DNA of 64,000 bases from Streptomyces hygroscopicus subsp. hygroscopicus. Lineage in GTDB: Bacteria; Actinomycetota; Actinomycetes; Streptomycetales; Streptomycetaceae. The stretch covers positions 558,001 through 622,000 of the forward strand of contig NZ_BSSM01000002.1 of NCBI RefSeq assembly GCF_030269125.1, written 5' to 3'. A program made the position numbers and the translations under genes. Of the stretch, positions 8,093 to 20,107 are shown one piece after another; the stretch's first letter is position 1, and every line of letters begins with the position of its first letter. The notes beneath the pieces are model-generated. The model was not told the DNA's origin. It was given only the letters and a program-made list of their open reading frames with translations, and did not search any database.

Positions 8093-9252
8093 CCTCGTCG
8101 GACGGCCCGTCCGTGGCTGCTCGGGCGGTTCCCCGCGCCCCCGGGGAGCCGCGGTCGACCGCGCCCGCGGGGGAAGGCGTCCCCACCCGGCGCCGGGCCA
8201 CCGTGCACCCCGGTGCCTGGTGGCTGTGGGCGATATCGCTCGGCACGGCCGCCACCCGCACCACCAACCCCCTCCTGCTCGCCCTCCTCGTCGCCGCCTC
8301 GGCGTACGTCGTGGCGACGCACCGCTCCGCCGCCCCCTGGGCCCGCTCCTACACCGCCTTCGCCAGACTCGCCCTCGCGGTCCTCCTCGTCCGCCTGGTC
8401 TTCGCGACGGTCCTCGGCTCCCCGATCCCCGGCACCCACACCCTCCTCACCCTCCCCGAGATCCCCCTCCCGCACTGGGCCCAGGGCATCCGCCTCGGCG
8501 GCGAGGTCACCGCGGAGGCGCTCGTCTTCGCCGCCTACGACGGTCTGAAGCTGGCCACCCTGCTGATCTGCGTCGGCGCCGCGAACGCGCTGGCCAGCCC
8601 CTCCCGCCTGCTGAAGTCCCTCCCCGGCGCCCTGTACGAGACCGGCGTCGCCGTCGTCGTCGCCCTCACCTTCGCCCCGCACCTCATCGCCGACGTCCAG
8701 CGCCTGCGCGCCGCCCGCCGGTTGCGCGGCCGCCCGGACCGCGGCATCAGGGGCCTGCTCCAGGTCGGACTCCCGGTCCTGGAGGGCGCGTTGGAACGCT
8801 CCGTCGCCCTCGCCGCCGCCATGGAGTCCCGCGGCTACGGGCGCACCGCCGAAGTCCCCGCACGAGTGCGCCGTACGACCGCCGCCCTCACCCTCGGCGG
8901 CCTGCTCGGCATCTGCGCGGGCACGTACGGGCTGCTCACCGCCGAGGGCGGGGGCTACGGCGCCCCGCTGCTCCTCGCCGGGACCGCCGCCGCCCTCGCC
9001 GGGCTGCGCCTCGGCGGCCGCCGTTCGCTGCGCACCCGGTACCGTCCCGACCCCTGGGACACGCGCGCCTGGCTGGTCACCGGCTCCGGCGTCGCCGTGG
9101 CCGCGCTGCTGACGCTCGCCTCGGCCCGCGCGCCCGAGGCGCTGCACCCCGGCGTGGTCCCGCTGACCGCCCCCACCCTCCCCCTGTGGCCCGCCGCGTC
9201 GGTCCTCCTCGCCCTGCTGCCCGCCCTCGTCGTCCCCAGGGAGCGCTCGTGA
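8089..9252 (+). CDS. ECF transporter T component (CbiQ-like)
   Basis: A 387-residue membrane protein. After an extra 35-residue polar N-terminus it has CbiQ/EcfT-type membrane helices (WLWAISLGTAATRTTNPLLL, LALAVLLVRLVFATVLG) and the coupling motifs of T components, ARRLRGRP and LAAAMESRGYG, which contact the ATPases. In an energy-coupling-factor transporter this subunit links ATP hydrolysis to toppling of the S component. The ATG at 8089 overlaps the previous TGA, and the stop overlaps the GTG of the ATPase gene. A second hydrophobic region follows the coupling motifs (two or three helices to the end), making it longer than a typical EcfT of about 260 residues. Confidence 0.85.
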   Translation: MTSSDGPSVAARAVPRAPGEPRSTAPAGEGVPTRRRATVHPGAWWLWAISLGTAATRTTNPLLLALLVAASAYVVATHRSAAPWARSYTAFARLALAVLLVRLVFATVLGSPIPGTHTLLTLPEIPLPHWAQGIRLGGEVTAEALVFAAYDGLKLATLLICVGAANALASPSRLLKSLPGALYETGVAVVVALTFAPHLIADVQRLRAARRLRGRPDRGIRGLLQVGLPVLEGALERSVALAAAMESRGYGRTAEVPARVRRTTAALTLGGLLGICAGTYGLLTAEGGGYGAPLLLAGTAAALAGLRLGGRRSLRTRYRPDPWDTRAWLVTGSGVAVAALLTLASARAPEALHPGVVPLTAPTLPLWPAASVLLALLPALVVPRERS

Positions 9253-10940
9253 TCCGCTTCGAGAAGGTCAGCGTCACGTACGACGGCGCCGCCCGACCCA
9301 GCGTCCGCGACGTCGACTTCGAGGTGCCGGAGGGCGAACTGGCGCTGCTCGTCGGCCCGTCCGGGGTCGGCAAGTCCACCGTGCTCGGCGCGGTCAGCGG
9401 ACTCGTCCCGCACTTCACCGGCGGCACCCTCGGCGGCCGGGTGACCGTGGCCGGGCGCGACACCCGCACCCACAAGCCGCGCGAACTCGCCGACGTCGTC
9501 GGCACGGTGGGCCAGGACCCGCTCGCCCACTTCGTCACCGACACCGTGGAGGACGAACTCGCCTACGGCATGGAGTCGCTGGGCCTCGCCCCCGATGTGA
9601 TGCGCCGCCGCGTGGAGGAGACCCTCGACCTGCTGGGCCTCGCCGGCCTGCGCGACCGCCCCATCGCCACCCTCTCCGGCGGCCAGCGCCAGCGCGTCGC
9701 CATCGGCTCCGTCCTCACCCCCCACCCCCGGGTCCTCGTCCTCGACGAACCGACCTCCGCCCTGGACCCCGCCGCCGCGGAGGAGGTCCTCGCCGTCCTC
9801 CAACGCCTCGTCCACGACCTCGGCACCACGGTCCTCATGGCCGAACACCGCCTCGAACGCGTCATCCAGTACGCCGACCGCGTGGTCCTCCTCCCCGCCC
9901 CCGGCGCACCCCCCGTCATGGGCACCCCCACCGAGGTCATGGCCGTCTCCCCGGTCTACCCCCCGGTCGTCGCCCTGGGCCGCCTGGCCGAGTGGTCCCC
10001 GCTGCCCCTGACCGTCCGGGACGCCCGCCGCAAGGCGGCACCGCTGCGCGACCGCCTCGCGGACGCCCCCGCGCGCCCGGAGCCCGGCGCGGGGGTGCCC
10101 GGCGAGGACCGGCGAGCGACCCCGCCCGCGGCCGGCCGCGGCAGCGGGCGCCTGTTCCGGCGCCGCCCCGCCCCCGGGCCCCGGCAGCCGCACCCGGCCG
10201 ACGCCCACGCCCTCACCGTCCGCCGCGACCGCGTCACCGCCCTGCACCGCGTGAACCTGACCGTCGCCCCCGGCGAGACCATCGCCCTCATGGGCCGCAA
10301 CGGCGCCGGCAAGTCCACCCTCCTCAGCACCCTCGTCGGCCTCCTCGAACCCACCACCGGCACGGTGACCGTCGGCGGCGCCACCCCCCACCGCACCCCG
10401 CCCCGCGAGCTGATCCGCCACGTCGGCCTGGTCCCCCAGGAACCGGGGGACCTGCTCTACGCCGACACCGTGGCGACCGAGTGCGCCGCCGCCGACCAGG
10501 ACGCCGACGCGCCCCCCGGCACCTGCCGCGCCCTCCTCTCCCGGCTCCTGCCGGGCATCGCCGACGACACCCACCCCCGCGACCTCTCCGAGGGCCAGTG
10601 CCTCGCGCTCGCGCTGGCCGTCGTCCTGACCGCCCGCCCGCCCCTGCTCCTCCTGGACGAGCCGACCCGCGGCCTGGACTACGCCGCGAAGGCCCGCCTG
10701 GTGACCGCGCTGCGCGGACTCGCGGCGGAGGGGCACGCGATCGTGCTGGCCACGCACGACGTGGAGCTGGCCGCGGAGATCGCCCACCGGGTGGTGCTGC
10801 TGGCCGAGGGCGAGGTGATCGCGGACGGCCCGACGGCGGAGATCGTGGTCTCCTCCCCCTCCTTCGCCCCGCAGGTGACCAAGATCCTGGCCCCGCAGCG
10901 GTGGCTGACCGTGGCCGAGGTCCAGGAGGCCCTGGGATGA
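9249..10940 (+). CDS. ECF transporter duplicated ATPase (A1-A2 fusion)
   Basis: A 563-residue protein with two ABC ATPase domains. Domain 1: Walker A GPSGVGKST at 36-44, signature LSGGQ at 142-146, Walker B VLVLDEPTSALD. Domain 2: Walker A GRNGAGKST at 349-357, altered signature LSEGQ at 446-450 followed by CLALALAV, Walker B LLLLDEPTRGLD. A proline/arginine-rich linker (about residues 255-320) joins them. It powers the ECF transporter in this operon, replacing the separate EcfA and EcfA' of other bacteria. GTG start at 9249 overlaps the previous TGA; its own stop overlaps the ATG of the S component. The weak second signature implies one dominant hydrolysis site (inference). Confidence 0.88.
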   Translation: MIRFEKVSVTYDGAARPSVRDVDFEVPEGELALLVGPSGVGKSTVLGAVSGLVPHFTGGTLGGRVTVAGRDTRTHKPRELADVVGTVGQDPLAHFVTDTVEDELAYGMESLGLAPDVMRRRVEETLDLLGLAGLRDRPIATLSGGQRQRVAIGSVLTPHPRVLVLDEPTSALDPAAAEEVLAVLQRLVHDLGTTVLMAEHRLERVIQYADRVVLLPAPGAPPVMGTPTEVMAVSPVYPPVVALGRLAEWSPLPLTVRDARRKAAPLRDRLADAPARPEPGAGVPGEDRRATPPAAGRGSGRLFRRRPAPGPRQPHPADAHALTVRRDRVTALHRVNLTVAPGETIALMGRNGAGKSTLLSTLVGLLEPTTGTVTVGGATPHRTPPRELIRHVGLVPQEPGDLLYADTVATECAAADQDADAPPGTCRALLSRLLPGIADDTHPRDLSEGQCLALALAVVLTARPPLLLLDEPTRGLDYAAKARLVTALRGLAAEGHAIVLATHDVELAAEIAHRVVLLAEGEVIADGPTAEIVVSSPSFAPQVTKILAPQRWLTVAEVQEALG

Positions 10941-11776
10941 CCCCGCCCCCGCCCGCCGCGTCCCGCCGCGTCCGCGCCGTCCGCCTCGGCCCGCGCTCCG
11001 TCGCCGCGCTCGCCCTCGTCACCGCGGTCGGCGTGACCGCGTTCGGCTGGCCCTTCCTCGCCCCGCCCACCTCCCGGCTCAGCGCGCACGCCCAGGACGC
11101 GCCCTGGCTGTTCGCGGGTCTGCTGATCCTGCTCGTGGCGGTGGTCGCGGCGACGATCTCGGAGTCGGACCTCGGCCCGAAGGCGGTGGCGATGCTGGGC
11201 GTGCTCGCCGCCGCCGGTGCCGCGCTGCGACCGATCGGCGCGGGCACCGCCGGGATCGAGCCGATGTTCTTCCTGCTGGTGCTCAGCGGCCGCGTCCTCG
11301 GTCCCGGCTTCGGCTTCGCGCTGGGCTCGGTGACGATGTTCGCCTCCGCGCTGCTGACCGGCGGCGTCGGTCCCTGGCTGCCGTTCCAGATGCTGTCGAT
11401 GGGCTGGTTCGCGATGGGCGCGGGCCTGCTGCCGGGCCCGGTGCGCCTGCGCGGCCGGGCCGAGCTGCTGCTCCTGGCCGGGTACGGCTTCCTCGCCGCA
11501 CTCGCCTACGGCACGGTCATGAACCTGGCCGGCTGGCCCTTCATGAGCGCCGCCGCCTCCGGCATCTCCTTCCATCCGCACGCCTCGGTCGCCGCCAACC
11601 TGGCCCGCTTCGTCGCCTACTGCCTCGCCACCTCCCTCGGCTGGGACCTGGGCCGGGCCCTGTGCACGGTGGTGCTGACCTGCGCGCTCGGCCCCGCGGT
11701 GCTGCGCGCGCTGCGCCGGGCCACCCGGCGGGCCGCCTTCGAGACGCCGGTCACCTTCGACGGCCCCGTGGCGTGA
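10937..11776 (+). CDS. ECF transporter S component (substrate-binding)
   Basis: A 279-residue membrane protein, last of the B12-riboswitch operon. It has about seven hydrophobic segments and the S-component landmark FFLLVLSGRVLGPGFGFALG and the stretch GGVGPWLPFQMLSMGWFAMG, as in CbrT- and HmpT-type proteins. In ECF systems this subunit binds the vitamin; the riboswitch makes cobalamin, a precursor or cobalt the best guess. The ATG at 10937 overlaps the ATPase stop. A basic 18-residue N-terminal extension precedes the first helix. The substrate is inferred only from the riboswitch and has not been read from binding residues. Confidence 0.85.
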   Translation: MTPPPPAASRRVRAVRLGPRSVAALALVTAVGVTAFGWPFLAPPTSRLSAHAQDAPWLFAGLLILLVAVVAATISESDLGPKAVAMLGVLAAAGAALRPIGAGTAGIEPMFFLLVLSGRVLGPGFGFALGSVTMFASALLTGGVGPWLPFQMLSMGWFAMGAGLLPGPVRLRGRAELLLLAGYGFLAALAYGTVMNLAGWPFMSAAASGISFHPHASVAANLARFVAYCLATSLGWDLGRALCTVVLTCALGPAVLRALRRATRRAAFETPVTFDGPVA

Positions 11777-11964
11777 GGGGTCGTACCCAGGCGGTGAGGG
11801 GGCCGGTGAAGCGCCCCACATGACGCAGCTCACCTACGAACCGGGACCGTAGTGCCTTTTGTCCGATACGCACCGCCGGACCCCCCCTCCGACCTGGGCT
11901 TTGAGACCCACGTCACAAAGGGCGCATTCCCGGACCGTCCGGCCACAACTAGTAAAAGGGGTGA

Positions 11965-14865
<2,901 letters not shown>

Positions 14866-14904
14866 CGGACCGGCGGGCACCGCCGGCCGGCCGCCCCCGC
14901 TCCG

Positions 14905-16932
14905 CTACTTCACCGGCACCGGTTCCATCAGTCCCGTCGGCGTCAGCCTCGTCGCCCTCGCCGCCCTCGGGCCCTGGACCACGTAGGACAGGGCGAAGCC
15001 GGCGGAGACGACCAGCGCGCCGCCGGCCGCGTCGAGGACCCAGTGGTTGGCGGTGGCGAGGATGGCGCTGACGGTGAAGAAGGGGTGGAGGAGGCCGAGG
15101 GCCTTCATCCACCACCTGGGGGCGAGGACGGCGATGACCACGCCGCACCACAGGGACCAGCCGAAGTGCAGGGACGGCATCGCCGCGTACTGGTTGGTGA
15201 GGGCCGTCATCGCGCCGTAGTCCGGGTGCGCGAGGTCCTGCGCGCCGTGCACCGTGTCGATGAAGCCGAGGCCCGGCATCAGGCGCGGCGGGGCCAGCGG
15301 GAAGAGCCAGAAGCCGATCAGGGCGAGGAAGGTGGCGAAGCCGAGGGAGGTGCGGGCCCAGCGGTAGTCGACGGGTCGGCGCCAGTAGAGGACCGCGAGG
15401 ACCGCGAGCGGGAGCACGAAGTGGAAGGACTCGTAGTAGAAGTCGAGGAAGCCCCGCAGCCAGCCGATCCCCGCGACCGTGTGGTTGAGCCAGTGCTCGA
15501 TGTCTATGTGCAGGAACCGCTCGACGCGGACCACGATCCGCCCGTGCTGCTCCGCGGCCACCCGCCCCCGGTCGTCCCCGCTCGCGCCCGCGGCCAGCCG
15601 GACCTGCGCGTACGCGGCGTACACGACGCGGATCAGCAGCAGCTCCAGGAGGAGGTTGGGGCGGGTGAGGACCCGGCGGAGGAAGGGGAGCAGGGGGATG
15701 TTGCGGAAGCGGGCGGCAACCGGGGGCGCGTACTCGGTGGGGACGGGTTCCCCGTAGTACGGCGAGGTGCGCGACAGGAACGGTACGGCGGTGGCGGCGG
15801 CCAGCGCCGCGACCAGGACCAGGTCGTCGCGCAGCGCGTACAGCGCCGGGGTGTTCGGCAGCATCATCTTCGCCGGCAGGGTCATCACCAGCACCACCGC
15901 CACCGGCCACACGGTGCGGTCCGAGGCCCGGCGCCCGACCCGGCCGACGACCGCGAGCAGCAGCCACAGCAGCTGGTGCTGCCAGGTGGTGGGCGATACG
16001 GCGACCGCGGCGCACCCGGTGATCGCCACGGCGAGCAGCAGCTGGCCGTCGTGTGCGTAGTGGACCGCGCGGCGCAGGGCGAGGACGGAGACGGCCGCGC
16101 CGAACAGCAGGAAGAGCGCGATCTCCAGCGGCCCGGTGAGGCCGAGGCGCAGCAGGGCGCCGTGCAGGGACTGGTTGCCGAGGGCGTCGGCCTCGCCGCC
16201 GAGGCCCACGCCGGCCGTGTGCTGGAGCCAGTAGGTGACCGAGTCGTGCGGCAGCGCGGCCCAGGCGAGCGCGGTCAGCGCGGCGAAGCCGCCGGCCCCG
16301 GTGAGGGCGGCCCGGCGGCGGCCGGTGAACCACAGCAGGGGCGCGAAGAGCAGCATCGTGGGCTGGAGCGCCGCGGCGAGGCCCAGGCACAGCCCGCTCG
16401 CCCGCTCCCCCCGCACGGTGAAGCAGCCGAGCAGCACCAGCAGCACCGGGATGATGCTGGTCTGGCCGAGCCAGAGCGCGTTGCGCACCGGCAGCGACAC
16501 CATGAGCAGGCTGATCGCGACCGGTGCGGCCAGCAGCGCGGTGCGGCGGCTCACCGGCTGCGGCAGCGCCCGCGCGGCGATCATGCCGAGCGCGACCACC
16601 AGCAGCAGGCTGCCGAAGGTCCAGCTCCAGCCGAGGGCGGCCTCCGCGGCGCGGGTGAGCGGCTTGAGCACCAGCCCGGCGAAGGGGGTGCCGGTGAACT
16701 GCGTGGAGTCGTAGAGGGAGCCCTTGACGTGCAGGACGCCGTTCGGGCCGACCCAGGTCTCCAGATCGACGAGGCGTTTGCCGCTCGGGCTGGTGAGGAC
16801 GGCGGTCATCTGCCGGACCGCGAGGGTCGCGGCCACCGCCCACAGCGCGAGTCGCGCCGCGCGCAGCCGTCCCTCCGCGTCCGCCGTTCCGAGACCGTCC
16901 CTCGGTCCCCCGCCGTGTTCCACGTTCGCCAC
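14905..16932 (-). CDS. GT87 glycosyltransferase / PAP2 phosphatase fusion
   Basis: A 675-residue polytopic membrane protein with two modules. Residues about 20-420 have many helices and resemble GT87-type polyprenyl-phosphate-mannose-dependent mannosyltransferases (GNQSLHGALLRLGL; SPTTWQHQLLWLLL). Residues about 450-660 form a PAP2/inositolphosphotransferase-like domain with PSLHFGWSLW and ANHWVLDAAGG, carrying the catalytic histidines. Likely role: lipid-linked sugar or phospholipid headgroup chemistry in the envelope. GTG start at 16932. It converges on the thiolase gene with 39 bp between stops. The fusion architecture is known in Streptomyces; the acceptor is not known to me. Confidence 0.85.
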   Translation of the reverse strand: MANVEHGGGPRDGLGTADAEGRLRAARLALWAVAATLAVRQMTAVLTSPSGKRLVDLETWVGPNGVLHVKGSLYDSTQFTGTPFAGLVLKPLTRAAEAALGWSWTFGSLLLVVALGMIAARALPQPVSRRTALLAAPVAISLLMVSLPVRNALWLGQTSIIPVLLVLLGCFTVRGERASGLCLGLAAALQPTMLLFAPLLWFTGRRRAALTGAGGFAALTALAWAALPHDSVTYWLQHTAGVGLGGEADALGNQSLHGALLRLGLTGPLEIALFLLFGAAVSVLALRRAVHYAHDGQLLLAVAITGCAAVAVSPTTWQHQLLWLLLAVVGRVGRRASDRTVWPVAVVLVMTLPAKMMLPNTPALYALRDDLVLVAALAAATAVPFLSRTSPYYGEPVPTEYAPPVAARFRNIPLLPFLRRVLTRPNLLLELLLIRVVYAAYAQVRLAAGASGDDRGRVAAEQHGRIVVRVERFLHIDIEHWLNHTVAGIGWLRGFLDFYYESFHFVLPLAVLAVLYWRRPVDYRWARTSLGFATFLALIGFWLFPLAPPRLMPGLGFIDTVHGAQDLAHPDYGAMTALTNQYAAMPSLHFGWSLWCGVVIAVLAPRWWMKALGLLHPFFTVSAILATANHWVLDAAGGALVVSAGFALSYVVQGPRAARATRLTPTGLMEPVPVK

Positions 16933-17343
16933 GCCCCGTCGGCCTCCCGCCCCGTCTTCGTCCCGGCCGTGCGTCGTTCACGCCGGGTCACCTCTGCGCA
17001 ACCCTACGAGGCTCGCAGACCCCTCGGAAGGGGACGCAGGCAACCCCCGGTTCGCCTGGCGTCCGCTGCCGTTTTGTCCGGATGACAAGGGTGTGCGGGG
17101 GTTGCGGCCGCCCCGCACGGGCGCGAGAAGGGTCACAGCGGGGGCGCGGAGCGGTCGGGCCGGAGCGGGCGGAGATGCCTGCTGGCACCCCCTTTGGCTG
17201 CACTGTGCACGCGTTTCCGTACGTCATGTAACGGTCGAATCCGTGCCTATGGTCGATTTTCGGCCCATCGGACGTCAGGCGTTCTCCCCGCCGTCGTACG
17301 GGGCCGCGTCTCTGTCCCCGTCGAAAGGCAGGCGAGCCCCGTT
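16933..17343. other. 411-bp divergent intergenic region
   Basis: This lies between the minus-strand GT87/PAP2 gene and the plus-strand MHS transporter and must hold both promoters. A -10-like TATGGT is at about 17247-17252, and TGCACTGTGCA near 17199 is a short palindrome. No gene, riboswitch or terminator was recognised. Confidence 0.4.
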
Positions 17344-18723
17344 TTGGCGACCGTCACAGCCGTCACCCCCCACACGAAGGCCCGCGGGGCCGCCACGCCG
17401 GCAGTCCGCGACGTCACCGTCACCGATCCCGCGCTCGTCAGGCGCGCCGTGCAGGCCGCCGCGCTCGGCAACGCGATGGAGTGGTTCGACTTCGGTGTCT
17501 ACAGCTACATCGCGGTCACCCTCGGCAAGGTCTTCTTCCCGTCCGGCAGTCCGACGGCACAGCTGCTGTCGACGTTCGGCGCCTTCGCGGCGGCGTTCCT
17601 GGTCCGGCCGCTCGGCGGCATGGTCTTCGGCCCGCTCGGCGACCGGGTGGGCCGGCAGAAGGTCCTCGCGGTCACCATGATCATGATGGCGGCGGGCACG
17701 TTCGCGATCGGCCTGATCCCGTCGTACGCCTCGATCGGCGTGGGCGCGCCGCTGCTGCTGCTGGCGGCACGTCTGGTGCAGGGCTTCTCCACCGGCGGCG
17801 AGTACGCCGGCGCGTCCACCTTCATCGCCGAGTACGCCCCCGACAAGAAGCGCGGCTTCCTCGGCAGCTGGCTGGAGTTCGGCACGCTGGCGGGGTACAT
17901 CGGCGGCGCCGGTCTGGTGACGCTGATGACGGCGCTGCTGTCCTCCGCCGACCTGCTGTCCTGGGGCTGGCGCGTCCCGTTCCTGATCGCCGGTCCGATG
18001 GGCGTCGTCGGCCTGTACCTGCGGATGCGCCTGGAGGAGACCCCGGCGTTCGCGGCGGAGGCCGAGAAGGCGGAGGCGGCGCGGCGGAAGGTGCCGCTGC
18101 GGGAGATGGTGGCGGGCCAGTGGCGGGCGCTGCTGCTGTGCATGGGCCTGGTGCTGGTCTTCAACGTCACCGACTACATGCTGCTGTCGTACATGCCGAG
18201 CTACCTCACGAGCGAGCTGGCGTACGACGAGACCCACGGCCTGCTCGTCGTGCTCGGCGTGATGGCGCTCATGATGATCGTCCAGCCCTTCGCCGGGGCG
18301 CTGACCGACCGCGTCGGGCGCCGGCCGGTGATCGCGGCGGGGTGCGCGGGGTTCCTGTTCCTGTCGGTCCCGGCGCTGCTGCTGATCCGGCAGGGCAGCC
18401 TGCTCGCGGTGGCCCTCGGGATGGGCGCGCTGGGTCTGCTGCTCGTCTGCTTCACCGCGGCCATGCCGGCCGCGCTGCCCGCGCTGTTCCCGACGCGGGT
18501 GCGGTACGGGTCGCTGTCCATCGGGTTCAACGTGTCCGTCTCGCTGTTCGGCGGGACGACGCCGCTGGTGGTGACGGCGCTGATCGGTGCGACCGGGAAC
18601 ATGATGATGCCCGCGTACTACATGATGGCCGCGGCGGTCGTCGGCGGGTTCGCGGTGTGGCGGATGTCGGAGTCGGCGGGGCGCCCGCTGCCGGGTTCCG
18701 CCCCGGCGGTGGAGGGCCGGTAG
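17344..18723 (+). CDS. MHS-family MFS transporter (ProP-like)
   Basis: A 459-residue, 12-helix symporter. GNAMEWFDFGVYSYIAVTLG at the first helix and the loop DRVGRQKVL are metabolite:H+ symporter (MHS) hallmarks, as in the osmoprotectant carrier ProP; STGGEYAGASTFIAEYAP forms helix 5. Likely imports proline/glycine betaine or an organic acid. The start is uncertain: TTG at 17344 is used because it has a purine-rich AAAGGCAGG upstream and no better ATG/GTG precedes the first helix. No soluble binding partner or operon mate is present. Confidence 0.85.
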   Translation: MATVTAVTPHTKARGAATPAVRDVTVTDPALVRRAVQAAALGNAMEWFDFGVYSYIAVTLGKVFFPSGSPTAQLLSTFGAFAAAFLVRPLGGMVFGPLGDRVGRQKVLAVTMIMMAAGTFAIGLIPSYASIGVGAPLLLLAARLVQGFSTGGEYAGASTFIAEYAPDKKRGFLGSWLEFGTLAGYIGGAGLVTLMTALLSSADLLSWGWRVPFLIAGPMGVVGLYLRMRLEETPAFAAEAEKAEAARRKVPLREMVAGQWRALLLCMGLVLVFNVTDYMLLSYMPSYLTSELAYDETHGLLVVLGVMALMMIVQPFAGALTDRVGRRPVIAAGCAGFLFLSVPALLLIRQGSLLAVALGMGALGLLLVCFTAAMPAALPALFPTRVRYGSLSIGFNVSVSLFGGTTPLVVTALIGATGNMMMPAYYMMAAAVVGGFAVWRMSESAGRPLPGSAPAVEGR

Positions 18724-18882
18724 GCACCACAGGGGTGCGGGTCGCGACGCCGGGCGCGGCCCTCGCGCCGTTCCCGCATCCCTCGCGCCGTTCCCCGCGT
18801 CGCTTCAGGGAGCCCCGTCGCGGAACCGGAGCCCCACCGCCCTCGTCCCTCCCCTGCGTAACCGCAACACGGGGGACGGGAC

Positions 18883-19995
18883 ATGCGCAGAATCCGAGCC
18901 GCACGCGTACTCGCGGTCGTACTCACACTCCTCGGCATCCAGCTCGCGTGGTTCCTCTCGCCCGCGTGGGCGTGCGGCTGCGGCGCCATGGTCGTGGACC
19001 CCGCCCGGCGGATCGCGGTGTCCGACGAGCAGTCCGTCCTCCGCTGGGACGGCCGCCAGGAGCAGATCGTCATGCGGCTGACCGTCACCGGCGACGCCCA
19101 CCGCGCCGCCTGGATCATGCCCGTACCGCACCGCGCCACCGTCCGCCTCGCCGACCCGGCCGTCTTCGACCAGCTGGCCCAGGCCGTCGCGCCGGTGCAC
19201 CGCACCCGGCACCACTTCTGGCCGCGCGACGGCGACTGGCCCTTCGACGACCACGCGGACGGCGCCGCGGCCGCACCGGCGCCCGGTGCCGGTGCCGTGG
19301 GCGTCGTCGGACGGCAGCGGCTCGGTCCGTTCGACGTGGCCCGGCTGACCGCGACCGATCCGGCGGCCCTCGACCACTGGCTGCGCGCGAACGGCTTCAC
19401 GCTCCCCGCCCGCCTGAGGAAGGCCCTTGAGCCGTACGTGGCCGAACACTGGGAGTACGTGGCCGTCCGCCTCGCCCCGGACGCCGAGGGCACGGCCCTC
19501 GGCGGCGCCCTCGACCCGCTCCGCCTCACCTTCGCCGCCGACCGCCCCGTCTACCCGATGCGCCTGTCCCGCCTGGCGGGCACCCCGCAGTCGCTCGGCC
19601 TGTACGTCCTCGCCGCCCACCGCATGGAGCCGAGCACGTCGATCGGCGGTCTCCCGCCCCGCACGGTCTTCGCCGGCCGTCTCACCGCCCCGCACGGAGC
19701 CCTCGGCGCCCTCGCCCACGGGGCGCCGTACCTGACCGCGCTCACCCAGCGGTTCCCGCGGCCCGCCCGCATCTCGGGCGACCACGAGCTGCGCCGGTCC
19801 GGCACGGACACCCCGGTGCGCCAGGTGGTCCAGGACGACGAGCTGGACCGGATCGCGGGCATCCCCGCCTGGCTGCTCACGGTCGCCGGCCTCGCCGTCC
19901 TCCTCGCGGCCGCGATCGCCCTCGCGGCCGTACGACGCTCACGGCGCCCGGTGCTCCCGCCGCCGCCCGTCTCCCCTCCCCCGCCCCTCGCCTGA
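18883..19995 (+). CDS. DUF2330 membrane-anchored surface protein
   Basis: A 370-residue protein: N-terminal signal/anchor (VLAVVLTLLGIQLAWFLS), then the family hallmark CGCGAMV directly after cleavage, a DUF2330 ectodomain, and a C-terminal helix (WLLTVAGLAVLLAAAIALAA) with a proline-rich basic tail. DUF2330 proteins are widespread but uncharacterised. ATG at 18883 with GGGGGACGGG upstream. Monocistronic; 112 bp downstream comes an unrelated methyltransferase. Confidence 0.85.
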   Translation: MRRIRAARVLAVVLTLLGIQLAWFLSPAWACGCGAMVVDPARRIAVSDEQSVLRWDGRQEQIVMRLTVTGDAHRAAWIMPVPHRATVRLADPAVFDQLAQAVAPVHRTRHHFWPRDGDWPFDDHADGAAAAPAPGAGAVGVVGRQRLGPFDVARLTATDPAALDHWLRANGFTLPARLRKALEPYVAEHWEYVAVRLAPDAEGTALGGALDPLRLTFAADRPVYPMRLSRLAGTPQSLGLYVLAAHRMEPSTSIGGLPPRTVFAGRLTAPHGALGALAHGAPYLTALTQRFPRPARISGDHELRRSGTDTPVRQVVQDDELDRIAGIPAWLLTVAGLAVLLAAAIALAAVRRSRRPVLPPPPVSPPPPLA

Positions 19996-20107
19996 TCCCC
20001 CGGTCCCCGGCCGATTCCTTTCCCTTCCCGGCGCCCCAACTGAGATGATCGGAGGCGGCAGCGGGCCGGCGGCCTCGCGGCAGGCACTCGGGAAAGGCGG
20101 CAGGCGC

